IMG/VR virus record: IMGVR_UViG_3300042429_000232
Coordinates: 1-29,609 of that record
Source of the DNA: a virus
Length of the DNA: 29,609 nucleotides
Direction: 5' to 3' (one strand)
The position numbers were made by a program, and so were the translations under genes. Shown in pieces: positions 20,384 to 28,660 of the stretch; within the stretch, counting starts at the first letter, position 1; every line of letters begins with the position of its first letter. The notes under the pieces were generated by a model. The model had not been told where the DNA came from. It saw only the letters and a program-made list of their open reading frames with translations, and did not search any database.

Positions 20384-20400
20384 CTGGTGCGATTCACCAG
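20384..20400 (+). other. Hairpin before scaffold gene
   Basis: CTGGTG (20384-20389) pairs with CACCAG (20395-20400) around a CGATT loop. No T-run of useful length follows directly, so it is probably a leader structure or processing site and not a terminator. Confidence 0.45.
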
Positions 20401-20401
20401 G

Positions 20402-20415
20402 GTTTCTTAGGAAAC
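20402..20415 (+). promoter_or_regulatory. Small hairpin overlapping scaffold ribosome site
   Basis: GTTTC (20402-20406) can pair with GAAAC (20411-20415) around TTAG, placing part of the AGGAAAC ribosome site of the scaffold gene inside the stem. This could lower or regulate scaffold translation relative to coat. Confidence 0.4.
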
Positions 20416-20419
20416 AAAA

Positions 20420-21199
20420 ATGTCAGACGAAGTAAGCCAAGCGGAAGTGCCCGCGCCGGAACTGGAAGCTACGGTAGCCCCAGTATCTGAAGTACAAACG
20501 CCGGAAGTAGCTGAGAACCAAGTCGAGCAGCAAGAGGAAAAGAAGTATTCCCAAGCTGAAATTGATGCGATGATCGGCAAAAGGCTCGCAAGAGAGCAAC
20601 GTAAGTGGGAAAGAGAGCAGGCTCAACGAGCGCAACCCCCTGTGCAACCAGCTATTCCCGTAGTGCCAGAACAGTTTGAATCGACCGATGCGTATGTAGA
20701 AGCACTTGCAGCGCAAAAAGCCGAGCAATTACTGGCTCAACGAGAGCAGCAAAAGCAACAGTCAGCGCTTTTGGAGTCTTATCACGACAAAGAGGAAAAG
20801 GCACGGGAAAAGTACGACGACTTCGAGCAAGTCGCCTATAACCCAAACCTTCCAATTACTGACGTGATGGCTCAGACAATTCAAGCTTCCGATATTGGAC
20901 CTGAGATGGCATATCATCTTGGCGCCAACCCAAAAGAAGCCGAACGAATTGCCCGTTTATCGCCACTTTTGCAAGCCAAAGAGATTGGCAAATTGGAAGC
21001 TAAATTAGCTGCTGATCCGCCAGTTAAAAAGACATCTAATGCGCCAACGCCCATTAGTCCGATTACTGCCAGAAGCACGGGTTCGCCCGCATACGATACA
21101 ACTGACCCACGCTCTATCAAAACGATGAGTACGTCAGAATGGATTGAAGCAGACCGGCAACGTCAGATTAAGAAGCAAGAAGCGCGATACAACCGCTAA
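20420..21199 (+). CDS. Scaffolding protein
   Basis: Encodes 259 residues with the composition of a phage scaffold: acidic Glu/Pro/Val-rich N-terminus, long charged helices rich in Glu, Gln and Lys (residues about 40-150), and a basic C-terminal end (D-R-Q-R-Q-I-K-K-Q-E-A-R-Y-N-R). In P22 the basic C-terminal helix-turn-helix binds coat; the same charge pattern is seen here. It lies directly before the coat gene, as expected, and has an AGGAAAC ribosome site. It should assemble inside proheads and leave before DNA fills them. Confidence 0.82.
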   Translation: MSDEVSQAEVPAPELEATVAPVSEVQTPEVAENQVEQQEEKKYSQAEIDAMIGKRLAREQRKWEREQAQRAQPPVQPAIPVVPEQFESTDAYVEALAAQKAEQLLAQREQQKQQSALLESYHDKEEKAREKYDDFEQVAYNPNLPITDVMAQTIQASDIGPEMAYHLGANPKEAERIARLSPLLQAKEIGKLEAKLAADPPVKKTSNAPTPISPITARSTGSPAYDTTDPRSIKTMSTSEWIEADRQRQIKKQEARYNR

Positions 21200-21219
21200 C
21201 TTACTTTTAGGAAATCAAA

Positions 21220-22422
21220 ATGAGTAATTCACTCTTAACCATTGATATGATCACACGGAAGTCTCTTGAAATTCTTGAGAACAACCTTGTGCTTACCCGT
21301 AACGTCAACCGTCAGTACGATGACTCCTTCGCTGTTGAAGGCGCCAAGATTGGTTCAACTCTCCGTATCCGCCTGCCCGATCGCGCGCTGGTAACTGACG
21401 GTGCAGCCCTGCAAGTTCAGGCTGACAACGAGCAGTTCACAACGCTGACTGTGTCTAGCCAGAAGCACATTGGTGTTAACTTCACCTCTGCCGAACTGAC
21501 AATGCAGTTGGACGACTTTGCAGAGCGTGTTTTGAAGCCCCGCGTTTCGCAGTTGGCATCTTCGGTTGACGCCGATGTTGCAACTTCGTACAAAGGCATC
21601 TACAACACAGTCGGTACACCAGGTTCCGTTCCTTCAACTTCTTTGGTTCTGCTCCAAGCTAACCAGAAGCTTAACGAATTTGCTACTCCAATGGATCAGC
21701 GCTACGCAACGGTTAACCCCGCTGCCAACGCCGGTTTGGTCGAAGGCATGAAGGGCTTGTTTAACCCAACCGGCACTATCAGCCGCCAGTTCAAGAACGG
21801 CATGATGGGTGAAGGCATTTTGGGTCTGGACGAGATCAATATGTCTCAGTCAATCAGCAACCACACGAACGGCGATTGGGGCACAACCATCACCGTGACT
21901 TCAACTGTTTCGACAGAAGGTCAGTCCACATTGCCAATCAGTTTCACTGGTTCAAGCAAGACATGGAACGTGGGCGACGTATTCACTATCGCCGGTGTGT
22001 TCGCTGTTAACCCACAGACACGTCAATCAACAGGTAGCCTCCAACAGTTCGTCGTAACTGCTGCGGCAACTGGTTCTTCGACAGCTACACTGAGCATCAG
22101 TCCTGCTCTGTACACATCGTCTAACGCATTGGCTACTGTGAACTCGTTCCCACAAGCATCTGCTGTTGTGACAATGGTTGGTTCGGCTAACACCGGCTAC
22201 CCGCAAAACTTGATCTATCATAAAGATGCGATTTCGTTTGCGACTGCTGACTTGTTGCTGCCACAGGGTGTTGACATGGCTTCGCGCCAAGTCCACAACG
22301 GTATTTCGTTGCGTATCGTGCGTCAGTACGACATCAACAACGACCGCCTCCCCTGCCGTATTGACGTGCTGTATGGCTACAACGCCATCCGTCCTGTCAC
22401 TGCCGTCCGTCTCTGGGGCTAA
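21220..22422 (+). CDS. Major capsid protein, P22 coat-like
   Basis: Encodes 400 residues (P22 gp5: 430). The start S-N-S-L-L-T-I-D-M-I-T-R-K-S-L-E and the segment T-R-N-V-N-R-Q-Y-D-D-S-F-A resemble the N-arm and first helix of P22 coat-type HK97 folds. A Thr/Ser/Val-rich stretch around residues 220-310 looks like the inserted beta domain, and the end R-I-D-V-L-Y-G-Y-N-A-I-R-P is typical. It follows the scaffold gene with TTAGGAAAT before the ATG and is followed by a strong hairpin. Confidence 0.9.
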   Translation: MSNSLLTIDMITRKSLEILENNLVLTRNVNRQYDDSFAVEGAKIGSTLRIRLPDRALVTDGAALQVQADNEQFTTLTVSSQKHIGVNFTSAELTMQLDDFAERVLKPRVSQLASSVDADVATSYKGIYNTVGTPGSVPSTSLVLLQANQKLNEFATPMDQRYATVNPAANAGLVEGMKGLFNPTGTISRQFKNGMMGEGILGLDEINMSQSISNHTNGDWGTTITVTSTVSTEGQSTLPISFTGSSKTWNVGDVFTIAGVFAVNPQTRQSTGSLQQFVVTAAATGSSTATLSISPALYTSSNALATVNSFPQASAVVTMVGSANTGYPQNLIYHKDAISFATADLLLPQGVDMASRQVHNGISLRIVRQYDINNDRLPCRIDVLYGYNAIRPVTAVRLWG

Positions 22423-22427
22423 ATCAG

Positions 22428-22459
22428 TGGGGGCTTCGGCCCCCATTCGTAACTTTTTT
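22428..22459 (+). terminator. Terminator-like hairpin after coat gene
   Basis: TGGGGGC (22428-22434), TTCG loop and GCCCCCA (22439-22445) form a very stable stem; six T follow at 22454-22459, eight bases after the stem. The displaced T-run suggests partial termination or an mRNA 3'-end stabiliser that keeps coat mRNA abundant. Confidence 0.65.
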
Positions 22460-22473
22460 CAAGGAAATTTATC

Positions 22474-22869
22474 ATGGCACTTTCTAATGGCACAGGCGGT
22501 TATCAGGTCGGCGCAGGCGCAACTGACGAAGCAATTATGTTCGTTCAGGGCGCACCTACTGCATTGGCAGCAGCCGCAACTGCAACTCCCGCACAACTCC
22601 AAAATGGTCTGTTTGTTTTTGACGGCACCGCTGGCAACCTAACATTGCCAACAGTCGCTTTGTTGGAAGCAGATATGGTTAGCGCAGAAAAAGTTAATTC
22701 TGCGTTTGACTTTTTTGTGGTCAACATCGACGCAGCCGATGCAGTCACTTTGGCTGTTGGTACTGGTTGGACAATCGTTGGCGCTGCTGCTGTGGCGCTT
22801 TCAACATCCGCCCATTTCCGCGCACGCAAGACCGGTGCTGGAACATGGACTGCGTACCGCATTAGTTAA
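22474..22869 (+). CDS. Probable minor capsid/decoration protein
   Basis: Encodes 131 residues, mainly small and beta-type (A-A-A-A-T-A-T-P-A-Q-L...). The C-terminal part V-G-T-G-W-T-I-V-G...H-F-R-A-R-K-T-G-A-G-T-W-T-A-Y-R-I resembles a module I recall from phage virion-associated proteins. AAGGAAAT precedes the ATG, and terminators flank it on both sides. Position directly after the coat suggests a decoration or head-fibre role; not proven by sequence. Confidence 0.65.
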   Translation: MALSNGTGGYQVGAGATDEAIMFVQGAPTALAAAATATPAQLQNGLFVFDGTAGNLTLPTVALLEADMVSAEKVNSAFDFFVVNIDAADAVTLAVGTGWTIVGAAAVALSTSAHFRARKTGAGTWTAYRIS

Positions 22870-22873
22870 TACA

Positions 22874-22900
22874 AAGAGGGCACTTCGGTGCCTTCTTTTT
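22874..22900 (+). terminator. Intrinsic terminator
   Basis: AAGAGGGCAC (22874-22883) pairs with GTGCCTTCTT (22888-22897) around a TTCG tetraloop with one G-T wobble, followed by further T. It is a complete intrinsic terminator between two small head genes. Confidence 0.8.
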
Positions 22901-22913
22901 AAAAGGAAATATT

Positions 22914-23216
22914 ATGGCTAATACTAAACCTATTGGCGTAGCTTTTGCGGATCCAGAACTTGTTGCTGGCACTACAATCGCCGACGCTGTTATTACTGGT
23001 TCTTCAGTTGGCGGTACGTTTACTTCGACTGCAACAACCGGACCGGTTGTGGCTAACGCTACTGCTGGTTTGTACTTTTTGACTTCGGCTATCACAGCTA
23101 ACACAACTACCACAACAGCCCCCAAAGGGTCTATTGGTACTACTTCAAATGCAACTGGTGCAGGAAAGATGTTTATTTCTGACGGCACTAAATGGCAATT
23201 TGCTGCAATTACCTAA
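22914..23216 (+). CDS. Unknown small Thr/Ala-rich protein, possible head fibre or decoration
   Basis: Encodes 100 residues, very rich in Thr, Ala, Gly and Val with almost no charge (T-S-T-A-T-T-G-P-V-V-A-N-A-T-A-G), and ends K-M-F-I-S-D-G-T-K-W-Q-F-A-A-I, a pattern seen at the ends of phage surface proteins. AAAGGAAAT precedes the ATG, and it lies between two terminators. Virion surface location is inferred from composition and context. Confidence 0.6.
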   Translation: MANTKPIGVAFADPELVAGTTIADAVITGSSVGGTFTSTATTGPVVANATAGLYFLTSAITANTTTTTAPKGSIGTTSNATGAGKMFISDGTKWQFAAIT

Positions 23217-23221
23217 TAGGG

Positions 23222-23245
23222 CGGGGGTCACAAGCCCCCGTTTTT
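23222..23245 (+). terminator. Intrinsic terminator
   Basis: CGGGGG (23222-23227) pairs with CCCCCG (23235-23240) around a seven-base loop and is followed by TTTTT. It is the third hairpin in 820 bases and lies only five bases before the next start codon. Confidence 0.8.
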
Positions 23246-23250
23246 AATTT

Positions 23251-23421
23251 ATGATTATTTATCTAAAACACCCTACGCACGGCACAAAGATTGCATCAAT
23301 GGAGGCGGAAGCAGAATTTGATGAAACAAACGGTTGGGTGCGGTACAATCCAAATACGCCTGAAGTTGCAGTAGCGGAGCCAATTAACACGCTAAAACGT
23401 CGTCGTAAAACTACGGAGTAA
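23251..23421 (+). CDS. Small phage protein beginning MIIYLKHPTHGTKIA
   Basis: Encodes 56 residues. The pattern K-H-P-T-H-G-T-K-I-A...E-A-E-F-D-E-T-N-G-W recurs in short phage proteins next to head-completion genes; the C-terminus is basic (T-L-K-R-R-R-K-T-T-E). There is no ribosome site, since the terminator ends five bases before the ATG; an internal ATG at 23299 would lose the conserved start. It is two bases ahead of the gp4-like gene, so it may aid coupling. Function unknown. Confidence 0.65.
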   Translation: MIIYLKHPTHGTKIASMEAEAEFDETNGWVRYNPNTPEVAVAEPINTLKRRRKTTE

Positions 23422-23423
23422 AC

Positions 23424-24137
23424 ATGGCCACAACAGCCAGTGAGCAAATTAACAGCGCTTTGCGCTTACTTGGCGTGTTAGCCGAAGGTGAAACGCCGTC
23501 GGCAGCCACAGCGCAAGACGCACTTGCTGCGCTAAATCAGATGATTGATAGCTGGAACACTGAGCGTTTAGCCGTGTTTTCCACGCAAGATCAAGTCTTT
23601 TCTTGGCCGCCTGGTGCCATACAGCGCACACTTGGACCCACCGGTGACTTCGTAGGCGAACGCCCAATTTTGGTGGAAGATTCTACATACTTCCGTGACC
23701 CTGCGTCAGGCATTTCCTACGGCCTTAAACTAATCAATCAGCAGCAATACAACGGTATTGCTGTCAAAACTGTGACCTCCACCTATCCACAGGTGATGTG
23801 GGTCAACATGGAATACCCAGACATTTTGATGACGGTGTACCCAGTACCCACCAAATTGCTAGAGTTCCACATTGTGTCGGTCAAACCGCTGACAACACCG
23901 GCTAATTTATCTACGGTCTTGGCGTTCCCACCAGGCTATTTGCGCGCCTTTAAATACAACTTGGCGTGTGAGATTGCACCTGAGTTTGGTATGGAGCCGC
24001 CTCCAACTGTTGTTCGTATTGCGATGACTTCTAAGCGTAACTTGAAGCGCATCAACAATCCTGATGACATCATGTCGATGCCTTACTCGATTGTTGCAAC
24101 GCGTCAACGCTTTAACATCTTTGCCGGTAACTACTAA
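23424..24137 (+). CDS. Head-completion/tail accessory protein, P22 gp4-like
   Basis: Encodes 237 residues. The N-terminal part (S-E-Q-I-N-S-A-L-R-L-L-G-V-L-A-E-G-E-T-P-S-A...A-L-A-A-L-N-Q-M-I-D-S-W) has the signature of gp4-type adaptors that bind under the portal and stabilise packaged DNA. The rest has aromatic beta segments with Y-P-V-P and A-F-P-P-G-Y-L-R. It is longer than P22 gp4 (166), as in many environmental relatives. The stop overlaps the gp10-like start by one base (TAATG). Confidence 0.82.
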   Translation: MATTASEQINSALRLLGVLAEGETPSAATAQDALAALNQMIDSWNTERLAVFSTQDQVFSWPPGAIQRTLGPTGDFVGERPILVEDSTYFRDPASGISYGLKLINQQQYNGIAVKTVTSTYPQVMWVNMEYPDILMTVYPVPTKLLEFHIVSVKPLTTPANLSTVLAFPPGYLRAFKYNLACEIAPEFGMEPPPTVVRIAMTSKRNLKRINNPDDIMSMPYSIVATRQRFNIFAGNY

Positions 24138-25567
24138 TGAAGACGCCTATTTTAGGCTCCGCATACGTTACCCGCAGCGTCAATGCTGCGGATAACCGCA
24201 TGGTTAACTTATTCCCTGAAGTTATCCCCGAAGGCGGCAAAGAGCCTGCGTTCTTGCAACGCGCACCTGGGTTGCGTCTTTTGGTTAACGTCGGCACAGG
24301 ACCAATCCGTGGCGAGTGGGTCTTAGGTGATTATGCGTATGTAGTCTCTGCAAACGAGTTTTATCGTATTGATAAAAGTTACACGGTAAAGCTGTTGGGC
24401 AGCGTATCTGGTGAGGGTCCTGTCTCTATGTCAGACAACGGCACTCAAATATTTATCGCCTGCAACCCTGCGGGCTACATATACAACGCACAAACTGAGG
24501 TGTTTGCTCAGATTAGCGATCCAGACTTCCCTGGTGCTGTTACCGTAGGCTATTTGGACGGCTACTTTGTATTTAACGAGCCAAACAGCCAGAAGGTTTG
24601 GGTCACTCAATTGCTAGATGGCACTTCGGTTGACCCTCTTGACTTTGCAAGCGCTGAAGGCTCCCCAGACGGTTTGGTGTCGCTTATTATCGACCACCGT
24701 GAGGCATGGCTGTTTGGCACAAACTCAGTTGAGGTTTGGTACAACGCAGGCGGTGTAGACTTCCCGCTTCAGCGCATCCAAGGTGCCTACAACGAGATTG
24801 GCTGTATTGCGCCATACTCTGTTGCCAAACTTGATAATGGCTTGTTTTGGCTAGGCGCTGACGCCCGTGGGCGAGGCATTGTTTATCGTGCCGAAGGTTA
24901 CACCGGAAAGCGTATTAGTACCCATGCTGTTGAATGGCAAATACAAAACTATAGCGATATGTCTGACGCTTTAGCGTACACCTACCAGCAAGATGGTCAC
25001 GCTTTTTATGTGCTGATTTTCCCAACTGCAAACACCACTTGGGTGTACGACGTAGCGACTAACGCTTGGCATGAGCGGGCAAGTTGGTCTAATGGCGAAT
25101 TTGAGCGCCACCGCAGCAATTGCCAGATGTCGTTCAATAACGAGATTATTGTTGGCGACTATGAGAACAGTAAGCTGTACGCTTTTGACCTAGACGATTA
25201 CTCTGATGATGACCAGATTCAAAAGTGGCTGCGCTCATGGCGCGCGCTTCCTACTGGTCAAAACAACCTAAAACGAACTGCCCAGCACAGTATGCAATTG
25301 GATTGTGAGACGGGTGTTGGGTTAAATGACGGTCAGGGTTCTGTCCCCCAAGCCATGCTTCGGTGGTCTGATGACGGTGGTCACACTTGGTCTAACGAGC
25401 ATTGGAGTTCTATGGGCAAGATTGGTCAAAGCGGGCATCGCACGTTTTGGCGTCGCTTAGGCATGACCCAAAAGATTAGGGACAGAGTGTACGAAATATC
25501 AGGCACCGATCCGGTAAAGATTGCTATTCTTGGCGCAGAACTTATATTAAGCCCCACAAATGGCTGA
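24137..25567 (+). CDS. Packaged DNA stabilization/tail hub protein, P22 gp10-like
   Basis: Encodes 476 residues, nearly the length of P22 gp10 (472). The opening G-S-A-Y-V-T-R-S-V-N-A-A-D-N-R-M-V-N-L-F-P-E is the family's typical start (S-x-N-A...N-x-Y-P-E). The body is beta-rich with Trp and Tyr repeats as in a propeller-like hub. It should plug the head-tail channel and bind tail needle and spikes. It overlaps gp4-like and fibre genes at either end. Confidence 0.85.
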   Translation: MKTPILGSAYVTRSVNAADNRMVNLFPEVIPEGGKEPAFLQRAPGLRLLVNVGTGPIRGEWVLGDYAYVVSANEFYRIDKSYTVKLLGSVSGEGPVSMSDNGTQIFIACNPAGYIYNAQTEVFAQISDPDFPGAVTVGYLDGYFVFNEPNSQKVWVTQLLDGTSVDPLDFASAEGSPDGLVSLIIDHREAWLFGTNSVEVWYNAGGVDFPLQRIQGAYNEIGCIAPYSVAKLDNGLFWLGADARGRGIVYRAEGYTGKRISTHAVEWQIQNYSDMSDALAYTYQQDGHAFYVLIFPTANTTWVYDVATNAWHERASWSNGEFERHRSNCQMSFNNEIIVGDYENSKLYAFDLDDYSDDDQIQKWLRSWRALPTGQNNLKRTAQHSMQLDCETGVGLNDGQGSVPQAMLRWSDDGGHTWSNEHWSSMGKIGQSGHRTFWRRLGMTQKIRDRVYEISGTDPVKIAILGAELILSPTNG

Positions 25568-28520
25568 TACCACAAATATCCCATCGGCGAGAGTGCCGCT
25601 TATAGAAACCGACAGTTCTTTGGTGTCTAGGGAGTGGTACCGGTATTTCTTTAACCAATACAACTTGGTGTCTGGTTCAACCACTACCCACAACACGTTA
25701 AGCGGGTTGCAGGGAGGCGCAACGGATCAGTACTACCATTTGACGGCGATAGAGTACACAGGCACAGGTTCAGGCGTCTTTGTGCGTCAGAACGGACCGA
25801 CATTAGTCGCACCCAACCTCGGTACGCCGTCTGCAATTGATTTGACCAACGGAACTGGGCTACCCCTTACAACGGGCGTAACAGGCGTTTTGGCGGTCTC
25901 TAATGGCGGCACGGGTGCGTCAACTGCGTCAAGCGCCCGCGCAAACTTGTCGGCTGCTGTATTAGGCGCAAACAACGACATTACAAGTATGTCGGCTGTA
26001 ACGGGTGCAATTGCTAGCCCTACATACGTTCAATTTAATACCACGCAAAGCCCGCTGCCAACTGACGCCACAGGTCGGCTGTACTACAACAACGAAGATC
26101 AATTCCAGACTTTTTCATTTCAAATGAATGGCAGTACTGTTCAGCACATCGGTGAAGAACAGTATTACAGAGTTAAATGCCAAGGAACCGTTACCAAAGG
26201 ACAGGTGGTGTCTTTTGCAGGGACGCTTGGTGCATCTGGAGGCTTAATTGCCAAAGCTGCAACAGGCTTAACGGTTGACCAATCAAACTACATTTTAGGA
26301 ATTGCTGACGAGTCTGGCATTAACAACGATTGGATTTTTGTTAAGTCGTTTGGTGAAGTTAAAAACATCGACACGACAGGCGGCGCAGAAGCTTGGACGC
26401 AAGGCGAGGTTTTGTACTACAACCCTGCTGTCACAGGCGGCTTAACAAAAACCAAACCATCTGTACCAAACGCAATTGCGATTATGGCGGCTGTTGTTCA
26501 TGTAGGTTCGTCTAACGGCATACTGTTTGTTCGTCCAACATTAGGTTCTGTTTTAGGTGGCACTGATGGCAACGTGCAATTCAGTACGCTTAACAACCTA
26601 GACATCATTCAATACGACAGTGCTAACCAGTACTGGAAAAACGTATCGCCTTCGGTATTGACTGTATCAACAGCTACAAATTTGGCGTCCGGCGCAGCAG
26701 GCAGCGTACCCTACCAAACAGGGTCGTCAACTACCACTTTTCTGCCAATTGGAACTGCAAGTCAATTTTTGCGTGTTAACGCTGGCGCTACCGCTCCTGA
26801 GTGGGCAACAGGCGCTGCAATTTCCAAAACCGACGACACAAACGTAACGCTGACGTTGGGTGGAAGCGCAAGCACGGCGTTAGTTAATGCCGCATCGTTT
26901 ACGCTAGGTTGGTCAGGTCAATTGTCTTCCGTTAGAGGTGGCACAGGGTATGGCAGCTACGCGGTTGGCGACATTTTGTACGCTGACACTACAACGACGT
27001 TAGCCAAGCTATCTCCTGGAACGGTAGACTACGCACTGGTGTCTAACGGCGCAGGCGTGGCACCCTCGTACAAACAGATTTCTTTAACCGCAGGCGTAAC
27101 AGGCACCTTGCCTATTGCTAACGGCGGCACGAACGCTACAACGGCAACGGGTGCGCGTACCAACATCTTGCCCTCTTACGCCACAAACGCAGGCAAGGTT
27201 TTGGCGGTCAATGTCGGTGAGACAGACGCAGAATGGATTTCTGTTGGCGGCGCCGGCACAGTCACTAGCGTAAGCGGTACAGGCACGGTTAGTGGCATCA
27301 GTTTGTCGGGTACGGTCACAAGTGCCGGTAGTTTGACGCTAGGCGGCGCGCTTGACTTGTCTAGCCCACCCGCTATTGGTGGCACAACGCCATCAACGGG
27401 CAAATTCTCAAACCTTGAGTACACAGGCACATTTACTGGCGGTACGGGCGTAGTCAACATTGGCTCAGGTCAGATATACAAAGATGCGTCTGGTTTTGTT
27501 GGTCTTGGTACTGCGTCGCCTGCAACTGACCTTGATGTGGTCGGTCCGGCTAGCGTGACGTCTTTTACCGGCACAACCAAGCTTGGCGTAGTTGTCCGTG
27601 GATCAACAGCTGCAACTGATTACAGCGGTATCGACTTTATTGGAAACAGTCAGACAAACCCCACAGCTAGAATTGCCGTAATTTCAACAGGCAGCGGTTC
27701 ATCTTTGTCATTTGGAACGTCTAGTTCCTACGCTTCCGGCATTACTACTAATGCGATGACGCTTAACGATGATGGAATTGTTGGCGTAGGTACATCGGCC
27801 CCCAGCGACCCAGTTGGTTTTGGTCGTGCGGTTGATATTCAAGGTTCGCTTGGTGGTGCTGTATATCTTAGAGATGTTGACGCACCATCTGTTTACACTT
27901 ATCTTGGATTTATTGGTAGCAATAGCACAACTTACATTTGGTCGTTAGCAAACGGGCCAATTCTTTTTGGCACTAATGATGCTGAACGTATGCGGATTGC
28001 GTCAGGAGGGGCAGTATCAATCGGTAAAACGGTAGACACCGTTACGGGTGCAGGAGTTGTTCTTGATCCATCTGGCTTAATAAGAATTACTAGGGCTGGC
28101 ACAACATCCTCCACACAAATACAGTTTGCTAATAACGGCGGAACGCAAGTTGGCACTATCACAACATCAGGTTCAGCTACTGCGTACAACACGTCTTCAG
28201 ATTACAGACTCAAAACAATTGACGGCAAAGTTTCCGGCGCAGAAGCTAAAGATTTTATTATGGCGCTTGAACCAGTAAAAGGCAACTGGAGGGCTGATGG
28301 CTCAAAGTTTGTTGGCTTCTTAGCGCACAAATTTCAAGAAATTAGCCCTTCTTCCGTAACTGGCAGAAAAGATGAAATTGACGAAGAAGGCAACCCGCTT
28401 TACCAAGGGATGCAGGCGGCTAGCCCAGAAGTCATGGCGAACCTAATTGCATTTGTTCAAGAGCAACAGGTTCTTATACAATCTCTTACAGCACGTCTAG
28501 AAGTGTTGGAAAACAAATGA
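25560..28520 (+). CDS. Tail fibre with C-terminal S74 intramolecular chaperone domain
   Basis: Encodes 986 residues. The N-terminus (R-E-W-Y-R-Y-F at 25-31) probably attaches to the tail, followed by Gly/Thr/Ala-rich fibre repeats; two similar modules with T-G-V-T-G and N-G-G-T lie near residues 105-135 and 510-545. The end is a peptidase S74-type chaperone: S880-D-Y-R-L-K885 holds the Ser/Lys pair for self-cleavage, followed by G-F-L-A-H-K-F-Q-E-I-S-P and a long terminal helix that trimerises. After trimer formation the chaperone is released. It is a host-recognition protein. Overlaps the gp10-like gene by 8 bases. Confidence 0.88.
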   Translation: MADTTNIPSARVPLIETDSSLVSREWYRYFFNQYNLVSGSTTTHNTLSGLQGGATDQYYHLTAIEYTGTGSGVFVRQNGPTLVAPNLGTPSAIDLTNGTGLPLTTGVTGVLAVSNGGTGASTASSARANLSAAVLGANNDITSMSAVTGAIASPTYVQFNTTQSPLPTDATGRLYYNNEDQFQTFSFQMNGSTVQHIGEEQYYRVKCQGTVTKGQVVSFAGTLGASGGLIAKAATGLTVDQSNYILGIADESGINNDWIFVKSFGEVKNIDTTGGAEAWTQGEVLYYNPAVTGGLTKTKPSVPNAIAIMAAVVHVGSSNGILFVRPTLGSVLGGTDGNVQFSTLNNLDIIQYDSANQYWKNVSPSVLTVSTATNLASGAAGSVPYQTGSSTTTFLPIGTASQFLRVNAGATAPEWATGAAISKTDDTNVTLTLGGSASTALVNAASFTLGWSGQLSSVRGGTGYGSYAVGDILYADTTTTLAKLSPGTVDYALVSNGAGVAPSYKQISLTAGVTGTLPIANGGTNATTATGARTNILPSYATNAGKVLAVNVGETDAEWISVGGAGTVTSVSGTGTVSGISLSGTVTSAGSLTLGGALDLSSPPAIGGTTPSTGKFSNLEYTGTFTGGTGVVNIGSGQIYKDASGFVGLGTASPATDLDVVGPASVTSFTGTTKLGVVVRGSTAATDYSGIDFIGNSQTNPTARIAVISTGSGSSLSFGTSSSYASGITTNAMTLNDDGIVGVGTSAPSDPVGFGRAVDIQGSLGGAVYLRDVDAPSVYTYLGFIGSNSTTYIWSLANGPILFGTNDAERMRIASGGAVSIGKTVDTVTGAGVVLDPSGLIRITRAGTTSSTQIQFANNGGTQVGTITTSGSATAYNTSSDYRLKTIDGKVSGAEAKDFIMALEPVKGNWRADGSKFVGFLAHKFQEISPSSVTGRKDEIDEEGNPLYQGMQAASPEVMANLIAFVQEQQVLIQSLTARLEVLENK

Positions 28521-28660
28521 AACGCAACATTAAACACATTGCTTTTATGCTTGAAAACAACACGTTAACAGAATATACTCGGACTAATAAAACAGCCCGA
28601 TTTCCCTTTCGTATCGCTGGTGTACCAGCACAGAAGTGGCAAAACCAGGATAAATTATGA
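28517..28660 (+). CDS. Unknown small basic protein between fibre and tailspike
   Basis: Encodes 47 residues, basic (M-K-R-N-I-K-H-I-A-F-M-L-E-N-N...R-T-N-K-T-A-R-F-P-F-R). Both ends are ATGA overlaps: with the fibre stop at 28517-28520 and with the tailspike start at 28657-28660. No family is recognised. Double coupling in a conserved structural operon is the main evidence. It could be a fibre-assembly helper or simply a translational bridge. Confidence 0.6.
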   Translation: MKRNIKHIAFMLENNTLTEYTRTNKTARFPFRIAGVPAQKWQNQDKL

